DNA of 64,000 bases from contig NC_092572.1 in NCBI RefSeq assembly GCF_037975245.1, forward strand, positions 29,311,989 through 29,375,988, given 5' to 3'. The notes under the pieces were generated by a model. The model did no database searches and was not told the DNA's origin. It was given only the letters and a program-made list of their open reading frames with translations. The DNA comes from Apostichopus japonicus. Its lineage: Eukaryota > Echinodermata > Holothuroidea > Aspidochirotida > Stichopodidae. Shown here one piece after another: positions 1 through 12,892 of the stretch; position 1 is the first letter of the stretch, and every line of letters begins with the position of its first letter. The translations under genes were made by a program, and so were the position numbers.

Positions 1-40
1 CAAAAGTCCTGAAAAATTCGGGCAGCCTAAGAGGAGAAAC

Positions 41-41
<1 letters not shown>

Positions 42-96
<55 letters not shown>
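42..96. repeat. (TA)n microsatellite
   Basis: An almost pure TA dinucleotide run with a few interruptions. Confidence 0.9.
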
Positions 97-849
97 AATA
101 TGCAGTAGCTTGCCCAAATCTTTTTCAAATTTTTGCCCGACAATTCATTGATTTTCTTTATTTAGCATCATGATGCCCGAATATTTCCGTGTAACACCAC
201 CGTAAGCACAGCTCACCTGGGCTACCACACTTTTTGCGCGATCAATTTTTTTTCTAACTAGTCAACTGTATACCTGGACATCTCCGACATGAGTGTATAT
301 AAGAAACATTTTCTTTTTGATGAAATGGATGGTGGGGGGGGGGGAGTGCCTACAAGCCTAGAAGTACAGGTTTATCATATTCTTTGTTACATTTTATACT
401 GTTTTGTGAGACAAATTGCAGTCTCACCCGACACAGCGACACTATCCCGCCTACGTGTCGTTGAACAATGTATGTTTTTCTGGAGGTAGCTGAGTACTGT
501 GTTAAAATAATAAATACGGTAACTAAATATGAGCTTAAAAAATATACTGTCCTATTTTTCCTCTTCAAAGTGATGTAACCATTTTTTCTTCTTCTAATTT
601 GCCAAATTTTTGGGGAAGTGTCAATTTCTAAAATGTGAGATTATAAAATAAAGAATGTTTATATGCAACTTGCAAGGCCTCAGATGTGCCGTTTCCGGCA
701 ATCTGAGAGGCTTTTTTTGCCAACAATTTTCTTGTACGCTACGCGCCAACCGATGGTGGCGCTCCGCTTAGATAGTGTCACAGGAACTTTCGGGCACAAA
801 ACTTTCTGCCCCCCGAATTAAAATGGTCCCGTACGCCTATGACCTCGGC

Positions 850-1290
850 CCACAACATTAGGCTTCTGTACTCAATGTGGTACAATTACATACCATATGC
901 GCAATCGTTCCAAGCTTCTGAGATATTATGTTTAGGAAGGTGCGTTAGTGTAGGGACAGGTTAGAGGGGAGTGAGGTAACTGTTTGGCATTTTTTTACTT
1001 CAAATGACCTTTATGACCTCCGACAAAATCAAACAGTTTCTTTTACTCAATGTTATGCACTATCTTACCAAGTACGAGATCTGCCCAAGCGTCCAATATT
1101 GAGATACCATGTTTACACAATTTCAGGTTTCACAATTTGACCCGAATGACCTTTGACCTCAAACAATACAATACGCTTCTTGTACTCAACAATGTACTCT
1201 TTTGCACAAACTATGGGATCAATCTAAGCTTCGATTTTTACAATGTGGGCGGTACAAAGACACGCACACACACGCCAGCATGAATAAATA
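850..1290 (-). repeat. Copy of the dispersed DR1-containing repeat, reverse orientation
   Basis: The reverse complement has the phrases that recur at 9.9-10.7, 29.3, 41.8-44.6, 57.3-57.8 and 63.8 kb: a GT-rich stretch, 'tgtaaacatggtatctca', a phrase about a neighbouring 'gagtacaag', and AGGTCAAAGGTCA. The perfect DR1-type sequence is at 1147-1159 on the minus strand. There is no coding potential. Confidence 0.6.
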
Positions 1291-1690
1291 GGTTACGATT
1301 ATTATCAAAGCCAGGAAAGCTGCTCTTCAGAAGTTGAACATTAAATTGCAGAGTTTCAAACTGACATCACATAAAATTATCTTCTCAAAACTAAAACAAA
1401 TGAAATTTAATTTCTGAAAACAATTGTCAGGAAACTGAAGTTTTCTTCTAATTAACTTATTCCCGTCTTTATTATTGTTGGCAATAATGGTTAATTTGTT
1501 AGGCCATTAAGTCGAAACTGATTTATTGTGTGAAGACAGCTACAGCACTTTACCCTCACATAAGCCAGCAAATACTCAGAACTGATTAAGTTGCTGATTA
1601 TTTTTAAGGAAATTCTGGAGGAATTATGCCAATCCTCCTCCTCCCCCACCCCCCCCCCCAAAAAAAAAAAATACTGCGAAGAAATCTTAC

Positions 1691-1893
1691 TTGTGCAAAA
1701 TTCTTTAAGTAAAATTGAATTGAATTTCTTCTTCTGAGGAAGGCCTGTGGTACTGTTAATAAGTGTGTACAGTACTTTCTCATTCACAGCCTTCACTTCA
1801 TACGGCCCAATTAGCCAAGAGTTTTCGAGCTTCCCTCCTCTTCGGGCATCCTTTCTAGCATTCCGTACGAGAACACTGGAACCAACTTCGAAG
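1691..1893 (-). pseudogene. Integrase pseudogene, C-terminal SH3-like exon
   Basis: This exon encodes the pattern GSSVLVRNARKDARRGGKL, a few residues, then WLIGPYEV, with further beta-strand-like residues and a basic end. That matches the small SH3-like C-terminal domain of chromovirus, gypsy and KRBA2-type integrases. The preferred acceptor is CAGAG just above 1893, which keeps the frame. A GTAAGA donor at 1690 suggests another exon below, which I could not identify. Confidence 0.65.
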
Positions 1894-2003
1894 CTCTGAA
1901 TAAAATAAAATCCAGCATATATACATAAACATCATAATACAATGCATATGTTGCCATTCATTTAATTACAACTTCAATGTACAACATAGCATTATATAAT
2001 TAC

Positions 2004-2204
2004 CTTTTTTGGTGCCTATTATCCAAATTCTTTTTTTGCCGTTCTTGGGCTTTGCCAATATTTTCTTTCACAACACCTTTGATTATGTCCCGCGACTGTG
2101 ACATGAGTTGAAAAACCCTCTCCCGCTGTGCATCGCTGCAGTCTGCAGTAGGAGCTTCTGGTTGGACAATGGAGTCTTCAATGTCGACTGGTCGCAATGG
2201 CTCT
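2004..2204 (-). pseudogene. Integrase pseudogene, post-core linker exon
   Basis: This 67-residue open exon follows an AG acceptor and joins the core exon in frame, giving the junction FGREPLRPVD. It is acidic and helical in its first half. It ends with the Lys/Arg-rich segment KAQERQKKNLDNRHQ, typical of the linker ahead of the integrase C-terminal domain. A GTAATT donor follows. Confidence 0.6.
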
Positions 2205-2783
2205 CTGGATATATGAAGATAAATTAACATTCAATTATTCACAACACTTTCTTGACTGAAGAATAAATAAATTTTTATATATTTTATTTTCACTATTAAG
2301 ACCATTGAACCAGAAATTTGAGTCACATCACATACTCAAACCAGCACAAATATAAAACCCTTATATATATTCTGTGCTGTTATAGGTCCAACTTGCATAC
2401 CAGTCAATTATGATAAATATATAGTATATGAAAAACAAAACCAATGTCAGTGGCATTAATTGCATGTATCTTTTAAGTTAATGGGCATGCATTTACAGTT
2501 TAATGAATGTTCATATTTTGTACTTGCTGCAGAGTGTACCATATACAGGGTTAATATTTATTTGTTTAGATATTATAACTTAAATTGGGTTATTGATGGT
2601 CCTCTATTTAGCGTTTTTTCCCAGGACCTGGAATGTGTCAAATTAGATTTTATCGTACAGAGGACTGGTGTAGCTATGCAAGATTTGTCCAAACTCTCTT
2701 ATCCCTGATTGTTTTTTCTCTGTATATGGCCTTAGCAAATGTAAATCTCTATTCAGCAATGGCAGGTTTAAATTATTACAAAC

Positions 2784-3074
2784 CTTCCAAACATCACAGC
2801 AAAAGGTGAAAGACCTATTGAACCATGTCTGGCTGTATGGTACCCCATGAGAATTGAAGACAGCATTTCATCTCAGTCATGTTGGTTTTCATTGACAACC
2901 TTGATGAGTGACCTTTGCAGAGTTTGGTTGAATCTTTCATCAAGCCCATTGGTCTGTGGGTGGTAGCTAGAGGATTCTCTGTGGTCTACCCCTATCATGT
3001 CAAACAGGGACTTGTTCAGAGCATTAACAAATTCTCCTCTCTGGTCTGAGATGACAATTTTCATGCACCCAAAT
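2784..3074 (-). pseudogene. Integrase pseudogene, catalytic core exon (second Asp and Glu)
   Basis: The exon has a TTATTTAG acceptor and a GTTTGTAA donor. It carries SDQRGEFVN (second catalytic Asp) and, further on, SSYHPQTNGLDERFN, where the Glu is the third catalytic acid. The tract ends in SPFAVMFGR, the conserved end of retroelement integrase cores. A TGA near 2873 replaces what is normally a Trp codon. The downstream splice restores the frame exactly into the next exon. Confidence 0.8.
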
Positions 3075-3382
3075 CTAAATAAATGGAAACATTTAAATAA
3101 CTATTGTTAAAGTATTGATTACGAGTAATGTAATGAACTACTGGCATCTGCAGAATGGCTACATGGTTTAATCAGGAAATCATTTCAGCACTGATTTAAA
3201 AAAAAAAGTTAAAAGCACTGACCATATCCCACTAACATTTCATTGACATTAACTTAAGAAACAACTTCTATAAATTCCTGGAACCATTTGGCCGCTTTCT
3301 GGGTCACAGTTAAAACAGTGCAAATGCAGGTCTGCATAACTAATTCCATGTAAAGTAGAAACAAAAGTAGATGGATATTTAC

Positions 3383-3544
3383 CTGGCCATGGTTTCAAAC
3401 AGAAAGTTTGCAACAGTTTTTGCTGTTTTGTTTCTGTACAGCAACAGCCTCTGGCCATTTTGAAAAATAGTCACATAGGGTTTATATGATGTACTTATTT
3501 CCATTGATGGTCTCTGGAAGGGGTCCAATCATATCCACACCCAT
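3383..3544 (-). pseudogene. Integrase pseudogene, catalytic core exon (first Asp)
   Basis: The exon begins after a TTTTTTTAG acceptor with MGVDMIGPLPETINGNKY, the classical start of the integrase catalytic core carrying the first catalytic Asp. It continues to DYFSKWPEA and, after a one-base shift, to a helix resembling KTAKTVANFL. The exon ends at a GTAAAT donor. An in-frame TAA in the middle and the shift in an A-rich run show it can no longer be translated. Confidence 0.75.
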
Positions 3545-5460
3545 CTAAAAAAAGAAATAAAATGGCATTCAGAACCATACACAATCTAATCATACGAACT
3601 GATGTTCAAGTGATTTATATCTGAGTTTTGTAAAATGCTAAACATTCAATTGTTTTTTTTAATTTTTTATTGTAACTCACACTGGAAGACTCTGTTACCA
3701 ATTTTTTTCTTCACTACCAAACCTATTAGTTACTGACTTGTCAAACCCAGCTGTTATATGGAAGTCCAATGGGAAATCTCTGAAGTAAGATGCAAGTCAC
3801 ATACATTGATCTAGCTGACAACCTAGATGGTAATTGTCACTAGGGACTATCATAGGCCTGGTAACCATTTTCATCACCTTTGAATGTGGGGTGGGGGGGG
3901 GAACAGATGTATAAGTACCTGGATGAGTGATTGATAGTTAGTCAGAAAATTGCCTTGGAATCTGTCAGTGAGGTGACAGGGTTACATCTAACTGATGTAG
4001 GAAGCATACATTGGTAGTATAGGTATCTATACTTTGGTATCTATATATTGTAAGCATTTAGAAATGTTACAAATTAATCTTTGAAGGGAATTTGCAGAAT
4101 TTTTTATATTAATGACAGAAATTCACACTGTAGAGTTACAGTATGGAAGGAAAGACTTCTTGGTTATTAACCAAGTAGCAAATTTTACTTAAATAGATGT
4201 TGAAATAAGCATATGGGTTCATTGGGGATGAATTTTGGACAAAAGGCTATGGCTCTGTTGGTACTTTAGTTATGAACTGCATATGAATGTACGTACCTAG
4301 GACATTTTCTCGGATACTTCTTTATGACAACAATTCAAGTACTGAACTCTGTTATGTTCATGTGTCATTCTTGCTTCATATCACAATTCAGTTTTCTTTT
4401 CATTTTGAAATTCATATCAGATAATTATGAAGTCCTATGTAAAGGTTTTCCTGTTGCTTTAATTATACGCAGCTAAAAAAAAATATACCAAAATGTGTTC
4501 TTAGCGAAATTTGTGTTTATGGCTGCAGTACATGAAAATTCCCGACAGTACTGCGAGTCATTAAGTCTACTGAATGTACCACCATCATGATCATCTTTAA
4601 TATATGCTTAGTAAATTATAACTTTAAGAACAAATGAATGAGCTAGATCTTTCATTCTCTGGACAATCTCCACACATACTCCTTATACTCTTGCACTGGC
4701 CAACAAAGGGATGCAAACTTTAAGCATCGGTTGATAACTTGGTATGCATATGGTGAATGACTTTGCAGTTACAATCATGCAAACAAATATTGCTTTTAGA
4801 TGACAAAAAACAAAGTGATTTAGTGATAACTGTGCTGCTTGTGAACAGTATTTTCGACCCAGGCCTAGCATTAATAAGCTGAACGCATAAGGTGGTCCAT
4901 ATGTATTCCATTAACATGTAAGGCCTATGAGCTAGGATAGGTATTTGAAAAAAAACATGTTACACAACTTCCATTGCAGATTCCATCAAAATCAGGTGTA
5001 CATGTGCCTCCTGCTGAAATGCAGATGAAAATAATACTTAGGTGGTGAAATTGTCACCACTCGTGTCCTACAAGGACTCTTACAGAAATTGAAATGAACC
5101 TGATATTTCTATTGATTTAGCCACCTTCTCAGATCCCTTTCTTTCAAATTAGGGTCTTATACCAAAATACTCCTATCATTTGGTCAAATAAGTTCATGAT
5201 AACATGTGGGATAAAACGAAAGCAAATTGTTGTGCATTTTTATTTGCTCTTTTTTCAATTGTTTCTCTCAACAACCAGCTATCCTCCTGAATAGAAATTT
5301 ATTCACCCACCCTCAAATTTGTCAAAGCGATTACACTAGGCCTATATTAGTTTTTGAGGTCCATTCTGGTCACTATTCTAGCAATACTACAGTATATCAC
5401 CAAGCAGTGTCTACATGTGATAATACATTGCAAATTTAATATAAATGATATAAACTTGGT

Positions 5461-5496
5461 CCATGGAGCTATAATCCCAGGTTTATAGCTCCATGG
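5461..5496. repeat. Perfect 14-bp inverted repeat (hairpin)
   Basis: Arms CCATGGAGCTATAA (5461-5474) and its exact reverse complement (5483-5496) flank an 8-base spacer. No coding context was seen. It could be the residue of a MITE or a structured RNA element. Confidence 0.8.
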
Positions 5497-6484
5497 TTTC
5501 ACCTGCACTAATTTAATTGCAACATTGTTTTGTGCATATATTAACAACCTTAATTACTGTGGAAGAATGTTTAATGAATATTCATACCATAACCATGTAC
5601 ATGTTTGCATAATTAAAATATCACCAGCAAAGAGGCCCATTAAACTTATTAAAAATTATTAGCCAACACAGCTAACCTTCTGACAATGAAGTGATGGGCA
5701 GGTGGCCAACTGATTACCTATAGCATATATTCGACCTGCTGCTGTGTCTGTGCACATCCCGGCACCAATATATTAAAAAAAATATGGGAAAACCTCTAAA
5801 AAGAAAGAGATAATAAAGTAACACTCATTAATTTAATTGATCCTCCAAATGGACAAGACAGGGACCCCCCCCCCCTCTCCCTTGCTACCTTGTGTTTTAA
5901 CTAGTAAGGGGACTAATCCCAGGACATATCTTTCAGAAAATCTGAAAAGTCCTATCCTGAAGATTTTTTTTTTTTTAACCTAGCAATTTCAAACACATAA
6001 TCATTATTGAAATTAAAAGCTTGTATACTCATGGTAGCATGGGTACACAATACACAGCTGATATGTAACTGACAGCTGATCTGGGAGTTTTGGCAGCTAC
6101 CAGAGTAACAAAAATTATACCAAGTAGGCTTTATTTCAGAGATTGGCAATCGGAGTGGCTTGAATTTGAATAAAGCAAATTATTTGCAAATAGGGTTAAC
6201 TCTCGAAGTCCTACTCCTAGGCTACAGTAGGCTAGCCTATAGTAGCCTAATACTATTCGTGTCTTGCCGACTAATTATGCATCACGATATTCTCTAACAC
6301 TAATAAAGTTTAGACTTTTCAGTTCTACTCTTAGGTGATTACAAATAATAAAATATACCTATAATCTGCAAGGCCCAAATGGCCAATGCACTTAGTTCAA
6401 GTTATATGCATATCTATGGAATCATTTTCTTCAGTGGAAATAATTCCTAAAAGTTTTATACAAATAAACAAATAATACACTTAC

Positions 6485-6724
6485 CGCCAAACCCTTCTTG
6501 TAAGCTTTAATTTTGTGGGCTTTGGCCAAGGGCCTATCTTCGTTGCCATGTGGGCCGACGTAAACTAGATCGGCATCTCCCGTCAGTCTAAAACTCTTCG
6601 ATCTTCCCCTTATCGATCTTTCTAGATTTATCGTAGACTTTTCAGGGTACAGTCCTGACGAAAGATATTTTCCAATGATAATGTAGGCCTACTCGTCATC
6701 GGTATCCAGGTCAGGAGAAGTCAT
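6485..6724 (-). pseudogene. Integrase pseudogene exon 1 (N-terminal region)
   Basis: The exon runs from an ATG at 6724 to a GTAAGT donor just below 6485, 80 codons in phase 0. It encodes an Asp/Glu-containing leader, then a segment with the pattern hydrophobic-x-K-Y-L-x-x-G-x-Y-P. An Arg/Lys-rich helix follows, then a stretch ending in VYVGPHG. This pattern matches the region before the zinc-binding domain of gypsy-type integrases as I recall the family. An in-frame TAG at 6691-6689, inside a GTAGGCCTAC word, interrupts it at codon 12. Confidence 0.6.
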
Positions 6725-6980
6725 CTTGTAATATCAGATCGGGCTAAGTAAGTTAACGGTCTCAACTCTTAATGCAATTACTGTGCGTGCATATATGCAG
6801 CTACTAAGAAATTTTGGGCCTGCGACATGTAACGACGTAGACGGCACATTCGGCTTACTTCACTGAGTAAACAGCAGTATACATTTTACAGTAGAATGCA
6901 AATACGCATGTCACACCTAGAACGTAGAGCGGGAGATTTCCACATTTCCCGCGTACTGAATAAAATATATTGACTCTGAC

Positions 6981-7008
6981 CAGGGAGTTTTTCCATAACA
7001 ACTCCCTG
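6981..7008. repeat. CAGGGAGTT hairpin motif, copy 1
   Basis: CAGGGAGTT and AACTCCCTG form a 9-bp stem around a TTTCCATAA-like loop, preceded by CTGAC. A near-identical motif lies at 20133-20160. Confidence 0.7.
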
Positions 7009-9870
7009 CTCTGACCCCGGATTTGACCTCCATGCTCCGGATGGCGGGGAACTATCACCGCCGCGTATCGGTTAAAATACATTTACCTTCGACCTACATG
7101 GTTGATCTTTCTCCAACGTTTAGAAATTCCGACCTTCCAAACAACTACCCTAATGGTAGTAACGATTGATAAGCAGCAGTCAGACAGACATGACTAATTA
7201 GTTCGGAAGATAAGTTTAACATTCATTATGCAGCCTTCTGACAGTCGACGATCGAAATAGAGCGGACAGCGTCCCTCTGGAGTGTAGTCTCCATGATAAT
7301 AATAACATTTTGCCGCCTCTTCCCACAACAGTCGACACTCGAAGTATTAGTTATACTTTAACCGAGTTTTGAGGGTGCATGCTGACCGATATATAACATT
7401 GTCAACCTGGTCTTCGCTAGTAAATTACCTCCTTTTAAGTAATAAGGGAACGTAGATAGGGCCAGAAATGTTTGTCACTCAACAGAACCACGTTAAAGCT
7501 CTTTGAAGAGAACCCGGACACTTTCCACGGTGGCGTAGAAAGCAAGGGAAAGTGTCCCTGAGACACTATTCACGCAAATGAGACACTATTTCCTAGTAAT
7601 AAGTGTCCTACGGACGCCCGGACACTCATTACTGCCACACCTGTACAATGAAAACCACGTATCCATTCTACTGTGAAAAGTACTGTTAGAAAGGTGTGAT
7701 ACACGAAGGAACAAATAAGACCAGCAATGCTGCAGAGGCAGTCATTCAAACAAGGTGTCAAAAAGTGACAGAAAGTTGGCAAAATGGCGTGATAACTATA
7801 CCTCAGCTGGAAGCTTTCATAAATTTTAAGGTCAGCGGAATGCTTTCAGCTTAGCTCAAACAACCCAGACTTTAATAAATGTAGAAGACACCTTTGTCAT
7901 TTCTGGAGTAGGCGTATTTGCAAAGGACAACATACAAATCAACCTGTGAACCCAGCTGTGGCGCTCAATGCAACAATAACGTACACATTGTAGTGGGCGT
8001 TGTTAGTCAGTCACGCGATCAGGTTTGATATGTACAGTCTAGTTCAGTTCAATATTCTGCTTTCATATTGCTACTCTCACGGCTCATTTTTATTTGTCGT
8101 CTTTCCGTGGCGTCATTCTCAACACATCGGGATAACTTCCTCCTCTTCGGGTTACATCAATATACTCTTCGTCATCATTTTCAGCTCGGGTGTCTCTTTA
8201 AGCTGACGAAGAAGGATTCAAGGAAACATCACACAAGTGAATTACATTGACTTTCTATGTAAGTGTTCCACTTTCTGTATGTATTACAGCATTACACAGA
8301 TATATCGTATTATACTTGTAAATGGCTGTGGTTTAGACGGTAGCTCTATGAGTTATTCCGGCAGTAGGCAACGTGACACTTAAGTTTAAAAGAAAGGTAG
8401 TCTATAGTCTTAGCTGAGACCACCATCGTAATATCCTATTCCTAACTCTAGATATGGTTATATACCCATTACCGTATAAACCGATTGTCCACCAGGAAGT
8501 GTAGGTTAACAAAGTCCTGATCATTCTAAGTAATATGGGTTACATAATGGCAGATGATCGTGGCAAGCTTTACGTTCCTGTTATATCATGTTAATTTACA
8601 TTGTTAAATTTAATCAACTTTCTACTTATTTATTGTATTGTTTTCATCGGTGTTTAAGTGATTCGTAAATTGTGGATGTGGATAGAAACAAAAAATAAAG
8701 AACTGTTGCCAGATACGTTCATCAAAATTTGTGATGTGATTTAAGATTTCTAATAATTATTTCAATGCAGCTATGGGAATATGCTTTAAGTAGATTTATT
8801 ATTATATCAAGTTTAAGCGTGAAGTTATGATAGCGTTATTACCGTATCTTACATATCACTCCATAATAAAAGCATTAACTCTTTGTCAGTGGTCAATCTC
8901 AATTCAGATGAAAAACTGTAGAGTCCTCTTGACGCTCTTGCAATGTAGCCTATTGTCAACTCGTAAAATACTTACTTCCTTATTGGAAATCTTAATGAGA
9001 GAACTAACATGTTTGCATCAATATTTGTTATTGTTACACTAATTTGGTTGTGTACATCATACTAGTTATTTATCATACCATTTGAATAAGTATTTGAGGT
9101 ACATTACAAAAAAAATTCTACTAAATAGTATCAAATTTGATTGTAGTTGTTCGACACATTAATTCTCCCAAAGGTTCAATGACTTCTGTCACGCACCCAT
9201 TTTATGCTGTATATTTCTCAACATCGATGAAACCTTGTATTCAAAGTATGTGTTCCGAAAGAAGCCTTTTGAACATGTCTACATAGAACAAACAAAGGTG
9301 TGCGTATGTTAGACATATTATATATATAGTTTTCAAATCAGTATATGTTGAAGGTGCAATGCTGCTTACTGTTACGAAAGATAGAAACATGTTTGCACTT
9401 GTATTGTATGATTAATATGAACCTTTAATTAAGTACTATTATTTCGGTTTAGTGCAGCAGGATCGTGCGCAACTCTGTCAGAAATCTGTGAGAAATCTGT
9501 CAGAAGATGGACATTAGGAAGCGTCCCATCATCACACCGTAAGTAATACCCTCTTTAGTAACCCGCTTTAAGTGACCCTCCTCCCACTTTACCGTCTTAA
9601 GTCACTCATGTCCCGTTCTCTTTAGACTGAAGGTTACACCCATCTCCCACTTCACAATTGCTTCATTGCATTATGTCATGAATATATCCCTGTGTTCTTT
9701 TCAGCGATGCTACGGTTAATTTCTTCTTTGGTTCTTTTTTATTAAGTTGGCAGAGGCATAAGGAATTTGCATGATGATGATGTCGTTATTTGTGCGGGTG
9801 CGTCTGAGTGTATGCGACACTGTTTGTAAACACAATAACTCAAAAAGTATATGATGGCCGAAGTTGATGC
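7009..9870. other. Gene-free stretch
   Basis: No exon with both a splice context and coding character was seen. It holds a small inverted repeat, GGACACTTTCC at 7516-7526 with its complement at 7547-7557, followed by related GACACT words to about 7630. Otherwise it is ordinary AT-rich sequence. Confidence 0.5.
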
Positions 9871-9879
9871 ATTGTATAT

Positions 9880-10690
9880 GGATTTGTCTTTAAGTGAATA
9901 AAAGAACCCAATTGAAATTGGTGGATGCAAATGGACATACGAGGTCAACAGATGTCAAAGTCTGAAAACCTTATAAACGAGATAACTCAAGAAGGTCAAC
10001 GTCAAGCTCGGATGGACTTAATACTTGGTGTGTGTATTTACCTTACTGAGTACGATAATTTGTTGTTTTATATAGAGATTAAAGATCACTTGAGTTCAAC
10101 ACATGTTACATTCTGAAATCCTAGTAAATACTCTAAATTAAGCTTAGATGATATTCATACGTCGTATGTGAATCCATCTTAGCTAGTTCAAGAAACGTAT
10201 TATGTTCTAATGAGGTCCAAATAACAAAATCTTGTCATAATAGTAAAAATAAATCATAATTTTGATATAAACCTAACTCCAAAATTAAAAATTCATACGT
10301 TGTAAGACACTTTACCTTAGTGAGTACAAGAAAGCATTTTGTTATGTTGAGTTCAAAGCTCATGTGAGGTCAATAGTGGTCGAAGTCTGATGATGTTGTT
10401 ATGACGATGCCTCAAATATTGAAACTTGAATGAGCTGAATGTGTGGTAGAGAGATCCATATAGGTGAGTACAAGGATCATTCTGTATTTATTGTGGAGGT
10501 CAAATAACGTTTAAGGTTAACAGTGATGGAAGTCTGAGAATCATGTAAACACCATCACTCCAGAGGTGCACCTTAAATGAACTTAATAATTTGTAAGTAC
10601 ATTCACCTGGGTCAGTACAAATATATTGCTTTTTATGAGGTCAAAGGTCATTCTATATAAGACTTCAACGTCACTGATACATTCAGGACT
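9880..10690 (+). repeat. Degenerate array of the dispersed DR1-containing repeat
   Basis: Several decayed monomers contain phrases such as 'aacgagataactcaagaagg', 'acttggtgtgtgtatttacctt', 'gagtacaa' and 'gaggtcaa'. A perfect AGGTCAAAGGTCA is at 10638-10650. The same phrases recur at many sites in the window. Confidence 0.65.
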
Positions 10691-12280
10691 CACACGTGTG
10701 TAGAAACAAACAGGTATAGTTAGCACACAGACCTATAAATATAGTACTACTCACTGTTGAAATCTCAGTATTAATGAATGCGACCTTAAATCTAATTTTA
10801 AATTATTTATCTCTCTTCATAATGAAGCTATAGGTTTTCGCTCTCGTATTTGAGGCTGTGGAATATGAATATTAGAAGTAATGGGGAAAAATGCGGAATT
10901 TATATATTTTAAAATTCAAAAGGAAGTCTTATAGTTTGTGTGTTTGTGGGTGTGTGTGTGTGTTAGGTTGTTCTGTTGAGATACACTTCATAGTAAAAGG
11001 CAGTGCGTTTGCAAATAAATGTAAACAACCGTTTCTTGTGAGTTTATACCTGTGGCATTGGCGGCAAAAAGTTCGTTTTTAAAGCATCGTTTCCCGACAG
11101 CAAATAGTCTTAAAGGAAACATCACGATAGAGAAGAATATTAAACAACATTAATCAATGAAATTCAAACCTGTCAATCAGAAGTTTGAAACTGAAACTAG
11201 AAAGATTATCCCGTTCTTAAATTTAGATTTAGAAGTAAATTAAACCCTATCCATGTCACTATATACATCCGTGATTTGACTGCAGACGGATGGTGGTAAC
11301 TAGAAAAATGCATAAAAAAGTCATCTCCGAGGTAAATAAGTAGCTCCATCTATTGTCGAAGGACAAGACTTAGATACTGGCAGCTTTGTTTAAAGTCACT
11401 AGCTTAGACAGAGAAATGGCTAAGGGGCGTGGCATCCGGTACGCTACATCACATGTCAATTTAAAGTCCCCCTCTGTTTATTGCGAGCGATTCATCGGCG
11501 TCTGCAGAAAATATCTGAGCGGTCAAACAAACATCGGGATCTTGACAACCGGTCCATTGATTTACATTGAAAGAATCATCATGTTAACTGCTTAACCGTC
11601 AAATATGTTCGAAAGATGCCCGGCGGGGTTTAGAGGGCCAAGCCCAAAGACAATGAAACGTTTTGATTAGGTAAGTGGCGTATAGCAAGAAGCAACATCC
11701 CCCCCCCCCCCCCTTTATTTCGCTTTACTTACCATTTTAATGGGTGTACGAGGAGACGTTTTTCATTGTAACTGTACGTAGCTAAGAAAGTGATTTATTT
11801 TTTATTTTTAAACGTTGTCTTTGGCGGATGGGTGCACGGTTTTTTTATTTCGTTGGGATCCACCTTTCCAAACTATTTACGCCGCGGTGTTATTTCTTCT
11901 AAAGGGGATCATTGCTTTGGGATGTTTCTTTTAGCCCTGCAGTGTCCAGGTTTTGTGGAGGTTTGGATATTCTTGTTCTCGAATAGCGCTTTGAAACACA
12001 CACATATTACTTTTCAGAGAGATTTTGTTTTATATCACTGGAATTTGTTTAAAGCCCTGGTGGGGGGGGGGGGGTGACGAATTCACCGGAAGTTGTTAAA
12101 GTGTGAGCAATTCCTTCACAGAGACTTTGAAGCATAATAATAAATGTGAGTGAAAGAAAGTACTTTTACATTTAAGGTACAATAAGTTTGTGGTTTCATT
12201 TAATTGTAATTCCGATTCGATATTCGTGAACACAATCAAGTGCTGAAATACTAACCAAGACACAAACCGCACCGCTCAAA
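10691..12280. other. Gene-free stretch with G/C homopolymers
   Basis: No supported exon. It contains a GT-rich microsatellite near 10937-10964 and homopolymers, a C run at about 11700-11712 and a G run at about 12061-12074. The ORFs here lack splice context or recognisable motifs. Confidence 0.5.
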
Positions 12281-12291
12281 CACCCCTCAAG

Positions 12292-12581
12292 GGGTGTAAA
12301 ACCAGCCTGAATTAGGTGTTATTGCCTCACCGCTCCCCTTGATTGGTTGCATGTATGCTCCGTGTGATCCTCGTAGACTAGAATTTCCAATCAAACATTT
12401 AGGTATCATTTTACTTTATTATTGATCTTATTGAATAGATGTAATACGGATGAAAGACAGGTTTATCTATCAATGATTAGCCAAGTTTATTATTTACCAT
12501 TAATGTAGTCTGTTGTATAAATGAGGTATTTGTATGATTTGATTTGATTAGTGAACAATGAAGAGCTGTAGATATTTTAAA
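12292..12581 (+). repeat. Repeat segment A, solitary copy
   Basis: This 290-bp segment is repeated at 20767-21056 with only one difference seen (C/T near 12408 versus the matching base). It is preceded by a CACCCCT/AGGGGTG palindrome at about 12281-12296. The near-identity implies a recent copy or an actively homogenised family. Confidence 0.9.
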
Positions 12582-12892
12582 GGCGATATCGCTCGTAGAC
12601 TTTTTTTTGAGGGCGCTGGCATTATCGAGGTTTCAGCGAGGTTTAATGGGACCCCTATTAATCACGTGACCTCGGTGGCAAATTTAGATCAGTGAATAGC
12701 ACAGGCAAGCGTATGCGTAACAAGCCCGTACCCATGCACACAATGTTATAACACAGCATTTCAGATTACTGTATTGTTTACCGCAAAGGATTTTCGTACG
12801 CGATAGTTTGTTGTTTGTGTGCCTTTTGAGTAAAGAATACTGTACGATTTTCGTACAAATACATTCGATTAGACTAGAGTATAGTGACAATC

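Larger units (their letters stand above)
1691..6724 (-). pseudogene. Decayed multi-exon integrase-like gene (gypsy/Ginger/KRBA2 type)
   Basis: Five well-supported minus-strand exons encode successive pieces of a retroelement-type integrase: 6724-6485, 3544-3383, 3074-2784, 2204-2004 and 1893-1691. GT/AG borders and phases fit at the three junctions from 3383 down to 1893. The order is N-terminal helical segment, RNase-H-fold integrase core, C-terminal linker, then an SH3-like C-terminal domain. A zinc-binding exon is expected between exons one and two; only a weak Cys-containing candidate is seen at about 5677-5790. The frame is broken by TAG at 6691-6689, TAA near 3487, a one-base slip near 3430 and TGA near 2873. 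Spliceosomal introns argue for a host-like or Ginger-type gene family rather than a fresh LTR element. No LTRs or terminal inverted repeats were found. Confidence 0.75.

Noticed and set aside
12884-12892. Upstream in-frame GTG as a start for the unknown gene
   Set aside because: The ATG at 12893 has a strong context, and non-ATG starts are rare in animal nuclear genes.
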